NCBI GenBank assembly: GCA_032622095.1
Contig: CP136065.1
Location: 57,531,949-57,595,948, forward strand
Source: Siphonodentalium dalli
Taxonomy: Eukaryota; Mollusca; Scaphopoda; Gadilida; Siphonodentaliidae
Direction of reading: 5' to 3'
Length of the DNA stretch: 64,000 nt
Of the stretch, positions 44,801 to 56,800 are shown one piece after another; the stretch's first letter is position 1, and the number at the start of each line of letters is the position of its first letter. The position numbers and the translations under genes were made by a program. The notes below the pieces were generated by a model. The model saw only the letters and a program-made list of their open reading frames with translations, was not told the origin of the DNA and did not search any database.

Positions 44801-47800
44801 TACATAACAGATCACTGACAGAGTGTGCTGTTATTTTATTCCAACATCCCAGCACTATTATGTGATTATTTTAATTGTAAGTGGTCCTATATTACTTATT
44901 TAAAAGTTGAACATTTCTTACACGGAACGTCTTGTGATATATATATATATATATATATATATGTGTAATTTCCAATTTACAAATAACTGGGTACATGACA
45001 GAATTAATTAAAATTTATGACATAAGGCATGGTTTCTACCTGCCATTATCTATCATTGAGCATAGTATAATACCTTCTCCTCATGTTGTCTTTGCATTCT
45101 GGTGCGCTCTTCATCATGCTGCTGTTTCAATGTTGACATCTCCTTATCTAGCTCATCGGCAGATTTGAAATTATCATCCTGATTAAATTTAGCCTCCTGT
45201 AATTCAGTCTTGACTTGTGATAAATCAACCTTAGCTGTTGACGCCTGAAAAAAATTATTGTTAGTTAGTTACGATGGTACATTATAAATCTTGAATTCTC
45301 TTGGGCCAGTTAAGATAACCTAAGTGAGCTTCAGTCATGTTGCTCGGTGCTAGCTTATAAATACCTTTTGATGTCGATACATGCAATTAATACGATTTTC
45401 TGCTAATTTTATTATAGAAATGATTTTTTATCTCTTTCAAGTATAAACCTAATTTTTGCACTAATTCGTGACAGTTTGGCAAGCAACTTGTAGACCAATT
45501 TTTTTTTAAATCGGTTCATATTTGATGGACAGCCTGGGACAGCTGGAAAAAAATGAAGAAAATTCACGATCGAAGGGCATAAATCAGGCAAAAAAATTGG
45601 GATAAACCTGGTATGCTCACTGGTTTGAGGTATTGTGGCAACCAACTAGTATACCAAATATTATTGAAATTGGTTCATATTTGTTTGAGTTGTCCAACCG
45701 GACAGACAATATTGATGAATAATTTTCAAACTAAGGTCTGAGGTATTGTGGCAACCAACTAGTATACCAAATATTATTGAAATTGACAGACAATAATGAT
45801 GAAGATTTTACAAACTAAGGTCAATAACTCAGGCCAAAATATCGGGACAACCCTGGTTTGTTCACTGATTTGATTTGAGTTTTTGTGGCAAGCAACTTGT
45901 ATACAATAAAATATTGAAATTGGTTCATACTAGTTCGAGTCATCAAGACGGGCAGACAAATGGACGGACACAGTCAATCCATTACAGTATATCCCACATT
46001 CTCTTCAACAGTGGAGGTATTATAAAGTTATTATGCAATGCTGTGTACAGTATGTGTTTTTCTTGTATGAGTACAGGTTGTGGTGAAAAGTCATATTGGA
46101 TGAGACGCGTAGCATCAAGTCCAATGTGACTTTTCACCACAACGGCACAACCTGGATGAGTACAAGAAAACACATACTATACATTGTATAATGACATTTT
46201 TATTATCCATCTGTATGTTTATGCAAAATGACGTCACCCAATCCCGATAACTTTTATGAAAGTCATTGCCCAATCAGAAATAGTGTTAGTTAAGGGGTAG
46301 ATAATAAAAGGTTTTATTTAACCATTTCGATACTAAATACTTATTATTGAGTAGTTATCCCTTAGGAAGTGTTCAGATAATAAGTTCAACAATTGTTGAA
46401 CTTATTATCTGAACATTTTCCCCCAATAAATATGATCATTCTGCAGTTATATTATCTTTTCATGTGTCAGTCATCTGCTTTTATTACCTGTTTACCCCTT
46501 CAAATGAATATAAACTGTTCCAATGTATACTGTTATAACTGAATAGGAGAATCCATTGAGTAGAGAAAGAGTTTACAAAATAGGACACCCCCACACACAA
46601 TTCATACCTGTTCCATAAGCCATTTGAGAGCGCACTTCGCTTCGACCATTGTGTGCAGACTCTCCCACACTGATTTGTTACCTCCATCTGCAAAAAAGAA
46701 AAGTCGAAAACTTATAAATGCAGAAAAGGGTATAAAAAACCTGTTAATCAAACTAACATATTGTCGCATCGGTGCTAAAATGTTCTATATCCATTTTGGC
46801 GAGAAAATGATAATGGTACTGTTCGTTTGGGCGAGGTATATTCTGTCCAAAAAACACAAGATATTGAGTACAGTAAAACCTCTCCAATCGGAACACCCTT
46901 TGGACCAGCCCTTCTGTTCGGATTAGAGAGGCGTTTGGTTTATAGAAAATAGCAACTACGATCGGAATGTATTGACGTCGTTGTCTCAGCACAACCAATT
47001 CATTATTGATTAATTAATATGTATTCCATAAAGTACCAAATCAAATATAAATAATAGATAAAACATCATGTTATAATAAGAATTAAAAACATGGTATATT
47101 AAGACAATACATGTGTAGATAAGACAGGAAACATGGAAACGATAAATGTTACGGTGATTGAAAATGTCGCTTAAAAATGTCTCATCATTAGTATAGTATA
47201 TCCGTAATCTTGAATAATCGTATCGATTAATTAGCGGTCTTTTGTTCCGTGACCGCTTTGAATCACATTATAAACAACAGGTATCTGATTAGATAACTGA
47301 ATGCTTATTTAACACATTGAGTGAACATTGGTGACTTCACAGAGATTACAGCACTGACATTTTGTTTTCACATCAATCATTGCACTGAATTGGACTCTTA
47401 TTTTTCACGACCATTGTCAAAACTAAATACTAATTAGCTAAACGTGCACGATGGTAGTGTATTGTCACCAATACAGTTTTAATCAACATGTCAGAGTGAA
47501 TCAGCCTTCATTCACGGAAATGGCCACTCAGAGTTGAATGTATAGACTAGAAATTTAAACTTATAAAGGATCCCCAGTCAATACACTAAAGCCAACACAA
47601 GTTCAGCATCAAGTAAGTCAAATCTACCGCATGTGCATTCGGTTAGTATCTCTTTCCGCGTTCGGATTTCGAAGGTAAAAATTAATGTATTCGTTCACTT
47701 GTGGACTAGAAAAGCCGTTCGATGTTCGGAATAGAGAGTTTCCGGATTACAGAGGTAATTTTTAGTGAGAATGCACTTGGGTGAATTCGGGACCGGACAA

Positions 47801-50800
47801 TTTGGTTGGTATGGAGAGGGATTCGGTTTATAGAGGGTCCGGTTTGGAGAGGTTTTACTGTATAGCATATACCAGATATGAATGAGAGAATATGTTTCAT
47901 CAATGTCACTGCTGTATTGTTCTATCTCCACTGTGAACCAATGAATTGATTTATTTTGTAACACGTGATCGCATAAATTTCATGACGGGAGCTGCGCTGG
48001 TGCAGCATTAAAGATCCTGGGCTATTGCATTATCTTATATATGCAAGGGAGCCTCACATATATAAGAGAATGCACTGGATTACAAGGTCAAGGAAAATAT
48101 TGTTAGGCCAATGTATTCTCTTATATATGCGAGGCTCCCAATGGTAGACTCCCATATATAAGATAATGCATTGGCACAGGGTTTTCGCCAAAATTCAGGA
48201 AGCTCCAGTCAAGGAAGGTTTTCAAAGTCATGGAAAGATTTTCAATAAAAAATGTTGTAATATTCTAAAAATAGCCAGATATTCTGGCGTGGTTCATAGA
48301 ATTTAATTGGAGAACAAAATATTTTCTAGTGACAGAAGCAACTGCTGACTGGTCTATCTGACTCAAAATTACTAATTTATACCCTCAAAATCTATACAGA
48401 AACTTTACATGAACTACATCTTTATGCACGATCAAAAACTGTTTTGGTCACGATAGTATTCACAATATCAGAACAGAAATTTTCCTGTAGCTGTTAATTG
48501 ATGAAGAGTTCTGTTCAATCAAAGAATACGATTATATGCCACATATTATAATATATTAAGTACTTCCGTGACCAGTCCCATAATTGGATATTAGGGGAGA
48601 TATTTCTATCATTCTCAGACTTGTATTGAAGAAACTGTCTGTAGACCGAGCAATTATTTATTCATTATTAAACCATCAAATGTTTGGTCATAATACTGAG
48701 TCATGTAGTCAACCCTTTCTCTACTAAATACTCATTAAAGGTCACTTAATTTTCGAATGCCCAGATCACATTATATACAACATATTCCATATCATTTGGA
48801 AGAGGAACCAAAAATATATATATTCTAACAGAATATTGAACAGCGGTGGTTATTTATCCCAGAATGCATCATAATTCACAACTTAGAGATTGAGTTATTC
48901 CCCTTCCATTGAGGACTGGCAGTACAGACCAGATCGAAATTAAGCACAGAACAGATGTCGGTACCTTGACAAAAACAACATGTTCACAGTTTATTCGACC
49001 AGATAAGTTGATAATACAATGTTTTGGAACCTCCTCTTTCAAATGGTATATAATATGGAATATGTTGTAAATAAAATAAGTAGGCCTTTTACTTGTTGAG
49101 GTCATATAGATATTCAGAACATTTGACAAACCTTCTGCATCCATTATCTTCTGTTGAATGTCTGATATCTGTATATTCCTGAAAGGGATTTATGGAAAGA
49201 TGGTCATGGAGAATGAGGAAATAAAACAATTAGAAAGTAAAAGTCTTCTTATTTTATTGCTTTATTCTCTCATCCAGACAAAATGAAAGACGTGGTTAGA
49301 ATTATTATCGCATTTCTGATGACAAATTAGAATGTATGGGTACTGGAATTGTCTTCTTATACTTCCAAATCCACCTGAACATAACAAAGATCTATTCATT
49401 GTTTCCAATTTTTGAATAATTGTTGTGTTTGCAGTTCTTAAAACTTTGATAGAGAGGGAAACTGAAAACCATGTGTTTGTGTTTGTTACCAGCCAGAAGA
49501 GCCAATCAATTGGGGGGTTATTGGAAGAGCCAGTATAATTGATGGAAGAAAGGTAGTACAAATGTGGTTGCAGTTCTAAACAATGGTATTTGAATGCTGC
49601 ATTCTTCAAATGAGTATATTAACACGGTACTGACTTATTAGTTTACAACACTACAGTAAGCACGTAACATGACAAGAGAAGTTACTTCATACCTCTCATC
49701 AATTTCATCATCAAGTTGTTTAATTTCCTGGAGGATGTCTTCAGCTTCAAAACTCTTCTCTCTCCTTCCTTCCAGGTCCTCCCAAGCTAATTTCTGGGGA
49801 AAAAAACAGAGAAATTTCAACAACAAAAGAACTAGGGGCGGGGCTGTCCCAATGGAACTAAGGATACCCACACAGTGCAATAGGGCTACAAAAAGGTAGC
49901 CTTATCAAAAAGGGTGATAACTCTGCTAAAACATGTCCAACCAATCTCGTATTGCAGGTGCCATTGTGGTAAATATCTGTGCTGAGTTTCATAGAAATTA
50001 ACCAGGATACGTAGCAGTACAAGCTGGCACAAAATGACAAAATTACTAAACATTTCTAAGACGATGCTTACTTTTGTAGGTGGTCCGTTCTGCAGTTTGT
50101 TTTTGAGAGCTGTGACTTGTCTCGATAATGTCTTTCTGTCAGTGAGCAGACTGTCAAGGTGAAATTTAGCTTCCTTTGTAGTGACTCTGACATCAAGTTC
50201 ATGACCAAGCCACGACTGAAATGGAATAAATTTATAGATTTATTACTCGCATGTTACTGAAAATTACCTGGATCTTGTGTCGTAAACAATATTATTTATA
50301 AGCCGTTCCAACCTCCACACATATGTATGCGTTACTAACAGAATTATTGCACACATGGAAGGATATTCTTATGACATTACACTTTTTCCATAAACTGATA
50401 GCCAGTAGCACAAAAGTTCAGTTCAGGGTCATAGTCAGTTTCATTGAAGTAGTACAAGAGCATCGGTAGGGCGTGGCAAACTACCCCCTTGGTTATTCCA
50501 ACAAAACTATGGTGAAAATTGCCAGGTGGAATATTTTCACTAGATAATATTGAATGCAGGAAATTTTCTCCAAAAAAAAAAAGACAGTGACAACACTAGT
50601 ATTCATAGGCACTGAGAGTAAGCACAAAAGGAGGGATCATAAAAAATACTTGTGCTTGTCTGGATAACTCCCAGCAATAATTTATCTGGAAACATTTTCT
50701 GAAAATTTTGTCCTGGCTTTGGAAATAATTTCCTTTGAACTTGTTTTAAATCTTTAACCCTTTACCCAACAAACCGGCCAAAAACGCCCAAATAAAGCTT

Positions 50801-53800
50801 CAACAGCCTAAAATATCTTGGGTCTGTCTCAATAGAACCATACAAATATGGATATCATTGGAACCGGCTCATTGACCACATTGTGATAGTTACAGTTATG
50901 CCCTGTGCCAATGCATTCTCTTATATATGCAAGTCGACCATAGGTCGCCTCGCATATATAAGAGAATGCATTGGCCTAAAAAAAATCTTTTTTTAACACT
51001 TTTTACCTTTTTTCTTACATTCTTTAACAATTTTATAATTTTTAATGTGTTAAGCCAATGCATTCTCTTATATATGCGAGGCGACCTATGGTCGACTCGC
51101 ATATATAAGATAATGCATTGGCACAGGGCCCAACTCGAATACTTGTGCTTGTCTGGATAACTCCCAGCAATAATTTATCTGGAAACATCAAATTGAGATA
51201 ATGAGTTGTCCCAAACTGATAAGGTTTCATTCTATAAACAAATATATAGACTACGATCATCTATCAGAGGCAGCAAAATAATTCACCTGTGACCAGATAG
51301 CAGTCAATTGTCAGCGACAGGTGAAAGTTTCAAGACCTGATGATGATTGAGATTTCAAATGAATAGTGAATAAGGGAGTGGTACGAACACTTCTTACCCC
51401 ATGAATGATTGAGATTTCAAATGAATAGTGAATAAGAGTGGTACGAACACTTCTTATCCCATGAATGATTGAGATTTCAAATGAATAGTGAATATGGGAG
51501 TGGTACGAACATTTCTTATCCTATGAATGATTGCAACTTAGCAAAAAGATGAACTATTGTCACACTCACCCTCACTCTGTTGCCTATTTCCGAGGCATCA
51601 TATTTCTCGAGTTTCTGATTCCTCTCATTGAGCACAGCTTTCTGTTTTGACATTGCTTCCTTCAAGCGCTTGTTTGCTGCAGAAGCCTGAAATAGAATTC
51701 TTATAATGTTAGCACGTTTATGTTGAAGTCTACATTTTGGATTTGACTACTAAAAACAGCTTTTGAATGCTGTAGAATAGTAATTTTTTTAACATTTCAG
51801 ACATTAACTTCATTTAATTTGTGTTTGAATAGCCCAAATAAAAACAAAAGGGAAAAATAGTTTTCGTTCAGCTCTTTGCACTTGCTATAAGATTCAGTTC
51901 ACATTAGTCGTAACGCCACCAGCAACCATACAGGCTGGTTCACAGAAGCAACACTGGTCACCGCACCTGGGTGTTAAAATAAATTTAAATTATGATTGTG
52001 GGGATTAGTGTCAACACGACTTGTTACAAACAGCATCAAACTGCGGCTGTATTTTATATGGTGAACAGTACTGAATCAGTTGCATTTTGTCAGGTATCTG
52101 TAGACCCTAGCAAAACTTCAATTGAGAAGCAAAACTTTAAACAATATACCAATGATATATATATAGGGGACACAATGTAAAGATGGGGTAATCAAGATCC
52201 GTCATGTGTCATATTAGACGTAGGTGAAGGAGGCGCTTTCTAATTGACTGCGAATTTTGCAGGACAACAGTGTCCTAATTAATTCTGTTCCCGATTCCAA
52301 CATTTTAATGTCTACCTCCTTTGCACGTGCATTTCACATACTAGTATGTGCCAAACCAACTAAGTACTCACATTTTTGTCTTCAATATTGTTTCATTAAA
52401 CATAATTAAATGGTCATCATTACTTTTTATGAAGAAATGTTCATTTGAAGATATGTTAGCAATGATAAAACACATATCAACATGGTGACAAATGTATTTC
52501 TGAATAGGAAATGTGATTTCAATGACTGAAATATGTCTTGCTTTCGGGAGGAGGCAAAATGGAGAAGTTGAAGGTCTGGATAACTTGAAAAAATCAATCG
52601 GCCCCAAGCGATTCGACTTAATGAAGTTTGATAGTATCTTCAAAATCTTAAGTTGTGAAGCTTATGTGTGGTTTTAACGGGAGCTGCGCTGGTGCATCAT
52701 TAACCCTTCCATGACTTGAGCTTAATAAAATTTTGCAAAAACCCTGTGCCAATGCATTCTCTTATATATGTGAGTCTCCCATAGGGAGCCTTGCATAAAT
52801 AAGAGAATACATTGGCCGAACAATATTCACCTTGATCTTGTAAGCCAGTGCATTCTCTTACATACACGAGTCTTTCATAGAGAGCCTAGCATATATAAGA
52901 GAATACACTGGCACATGATCTTTAATGCTGCACCAGTGCAGCTCCAGTCGTGAAATGGTTAAATATCCTGTGCCAGTGCCTTCTCTTATATATGTGAATC
53001 TCCCATAGCCTAGGGAGCCTCGCATATAAACATCGCACAAAATGTAAGTTCCCCCCTAAATTACGACCGATATTTTCCGAATTAATGATCGGATATTGAT
53101 GTAATTTGGCATGTATGTTATATAGCATTCTGCCAGTGTGTAGCATAAATTTAAATGTTCTGGTCCATTGCATGCTCGACTGGTCAACAATTTAAGATGA
53201 AAATGATGTTTTTTGTAAATCGCACTTCACCATTCGGAGGTCCATAGCTTCGGCGAAAAATGGGTTACCCTCGCGTTCTTTATCTCTTGAGCGGTATCGG
53301 TATAACGACAGGTTAGGATAATCCCCTATTTGACATGTAGTCACGGTGCGGCCGATGCATTGCACGGAATCGATGTCACCCCACTTTTTTGGATACAGAA
53401 TCAGTTCAATTTGTGCGATCTCATGCACACAACGATACCTCACCTTACAGAACAGGATCGTGCGATTGCCATTGGGCTTTTGGAAGCCAATACTCCAGTA
53501 AAGCAGGTAGCACGGAGAATGGGTGTGTCGCCGAATGCCATTCGGAAACTACGGGCGAAATTTCAGCAAACTCGTTCGGTGAAGGATCGACCAAAGAGCG
53601 GGCGTCCAAAAGTGACAACACCACGTGATGACAGGTATATCGCATTGACGGCACTGAGGAGGCGAACACTTACAGGTGCGAAGGACATTTTCGTTATTCA
53701 AATGGGCGAAAATATCCATTTTATTTTTTTCGTAACGCAACCAATTATGGTCATTCTCATGTTTTTCAGCTGTAGAGATACGAGACCAGGTGCACAGAGT

Positions 53801-56800
53801 CGCTGGTAGAGGGGCCAGAAGACTCAGCCTCCAGACCATCCGGAACCGGCTACATGGTGCCCAGCTACGGGCCCGGCGTTTGGTGAAAAAGGAAGCCCTC
53901 CTGATGCGACACAAGGCAGCGAGGTTGGCGTGGGCCAGACATCACGCATGCTGGACAAGACGACAATGGGCAACGTCTTGTTCACCGACGAGATGAGGGT
54001 TTGTCTGCGACATGTTGATGGCAGAAGACGAGTTTGGCGCCGTCGTGTCATGGTTTGGGGAGGGATTCGCGCTGGTACCAAGACAGAACTGGTCCCGATC
54101 AACGGCAACCTCAACGGTGTGATGTACCGGGAAGATGTGCTCCTACCACATGTCATCCCACAAGCTCAGGTGGTTGGTAACCAGCTCGTACTTATGGATG
54201 ACAATGCCCGCCCCCACCGAGCCCGGGTTGTGAACGAGTTTCTGATTGCCAATGGGATCGAGCGAATGGTATGGCCGGCAAATTCCCCCATCGAACACTT
54301 ATGGGATCAACTCAAGAGGGCTGTTTACCGGCGAGTTGACCACTATGGTTGATCTGCGGCGTCTTTTACAAGAGGAATGGGCAGCAATTCCGCAAAACCG
54401 TGTAACAAAGCTTGTGAACACCATGAGGGCAACTCAAAAAAATCAAATTCCCTTACCCGAAATCAATGAATTAAATGTTCTGTAGAATTAAAATTGACCC
54501 CTTGTTTGGTTAATTGCTGCTCATTGAACCATGTCGCTATGAATATGTTCACAAATAAGCGCATCATATTGGTAAATGGACCATTGTAATAAGTGTGAAA
54601 TTTCACAAATATCCACCCATAATATTTGGAATTAGTGGTCATTATATGAGGGGGGAACTTACTTTTTGTGTTGTGTTTATAAGAAAATGAACTGGCTTAC
54701 AGGGTCGAAGTAAATATTGTTAAGCCAATGTATTAGCTTATATATGCGAGGCTCCATATGGGAGACTCGTACATATAAGAGAATGCATTGGCACAGGGTT
54801 TTCCAGGGACCGACCTAGCTATAAGATTTCAGGAGCCAGTTTACAAGCCTATATCGCAAATTTAGGAGCCAGATTTCATATTTGAAAGCCGGAATTTCAG
54901 CATTTGATTTTTAATAATTCAAAACAAACATAAACACTGAAATAATTTAATACATCCAGGCCTCAAGATTCGATGAGATCACCGAATCGATTCTCGTAAT
55001 GATTCTCGCAAAACTTTTCAATTTTCAGTGCTTTATGACTAACATGATTCAGCATTTGATTCTCGTTAAATTAAATGTATTTTGAGCCCTGACATCACTT
55101 CAAACAACACAAAGAATGTCTGATTGATTACTAGAGTGGTAAATTTAACATTTACTGGTCTGTGATAGATTTTTGTAACAATACTTTCCTGTTCTTTGTA
55201 TATACTCATACTACCAAATATCTTATCAAACTGAACGCATTCATTACCTGAACCCTCAATCTTTACCATTACAAAGGAGTTCAAACTTTTGATAGTCATA
55301 TTCGAGTGACTCTAAAAATAAAATCACAGATTTATTAGGAATCAATTAAGATTTTCCGGTACTAGTAATAGATCGCGTTTTGTTTGCTATTTAACAAAGC
55401 AATACAAAGTTTAAATATATTTGTACACTATAAAATGGTGATCTCGGATAATTATGTCGCCTAGATATATTCAGTAATATCAGGTAACATCAGTGAAATA
55501 AAAGAGAGTACGTAATTGTAGTATTTAATAAAGTTTGAGGTCCACTCGATTCGCGTTCTGTTATTACACATATACAAAACATGAAATATCACCAATACAG
55601 AAACGGAACTTGGGTTTATGCATTGAGTTTAGAGTTATATCCCATTGAGTGCATACCGCCAAATATCGAATTTCTGGATAATCAAACCAAATAGCACTGA
55701 CTTGACTGACGCATTTGTTTTGTTTTTACTAGTATCGCGTTTAGCCTTGTAGTTGGGTCAAACTGTACGTAGTTTCTTTGCTTTGCTTAGCGTTTTACAA
55801 TACCATAGGCATTGGTTGTCAACTACGAAAGTCAAACTACAAGCGCGCCAGACTACACACCTGTAATAAACTTTCACCCACTAGGACAACAAATACACAC
55901 GCCAATTGCGCGCTGGCGTGTGGCTAGGTCGGTCCCTGGTTTTCGCAAAATTGCAGGAAGCTCCAGTCATGAAAGGGTTAAAATCAGTTTTAAAATTTTG
56001 GTTTCTGTTTACCTCATCGGCTTTTCTCTTGAAAACATTCTGTTGCTTCTGGTGCGTTTTCTGCATCTTTTCCATCTCAAATTGTCTTTTTCTATCCTGA
56101 AGAGAAAATGAAAGTGTCATCAGTAAGTCGCGAAAATCAAAGACCGCACCAACCCAGCTGTGAGCTTTGACATAACCTTGCAATAGTACCGACTTGATAC
56201 AAACAACGTGTTCTCATAATTATTCTTGTTGTCATAACTTGTCCCGAACTGTTGTCAAAACAGTTCACTTTGACTGAGGTGTGTTAACCTTGGGATGCCA
56301 GCATTTTGCTACAAGTATCTGATTATTATGTTGGTGTATAAGCACTGCACTGTCTACTTACAATAAACCGGTCATGCAACTTCCATGGGTCGGTGACCGG
56401 TTAACAGTTTCAGTCCTATCTATCGAACAATCTTAACTAAATTCAGGAATACCTTTTGCACTAGCTGCATCACTTCTTTGTCCTTCTGTTGCTTCCACTT
56501 CCTGAAGCTATCACCTTCTTCTTTCATCTGCTTCATTAGTTTGACTCGCTGTTGTTTCAAGCCCTGAAATAGATTTACTACGAACTAGTACCACACAAAA
56601 TTAACTACGATAATTAACCCTTTCATGTCGGGAGCTGCGCTGGTGCAGCATTAACGAGTCTCCCATTTTTTCTGACATTCTTTAGCAATTTTTTATTATT
56701 TTTTTCATTTTTCTTACATTTTTTAACAATTATAAAAAATATTATAAAATTTGTTAGGCCAATGCATTCTCTTATATATGCGAGGCAACCTATGGTCGAC

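Larger units (their letters stand above)
53029..54677 (+). mobile_element. Tc1-type transposon, 1649 bp, with TA duplications
   Basis: TA at 53027-53028 and 54678-54679 flanks inverted ends that share CACAAAA-GTAAGTTCCCCCCT. It encodes a decayed Tc1-family transposase in plus orientation. It is inserted inside the TATATA part of a palindromic MITE (GCATA / TAAGAAAATG on the two sides). Confidence 0.88.

Noticed and set aside
46484-46693. A minus-strand frame over KIF4 exon l in another frame
   Set aside because: The true frame (SVWESLHTM) joins exons k and m in phase and matches KIF4; the alternative does not.
49262-49609. A 115-codon minus-strand frame between KIF4 exons j and k
   Set aside because: It lies wholly in the intron, has no domain, and joining exons j and k directly keeps the frame and the KIF4 similarity.
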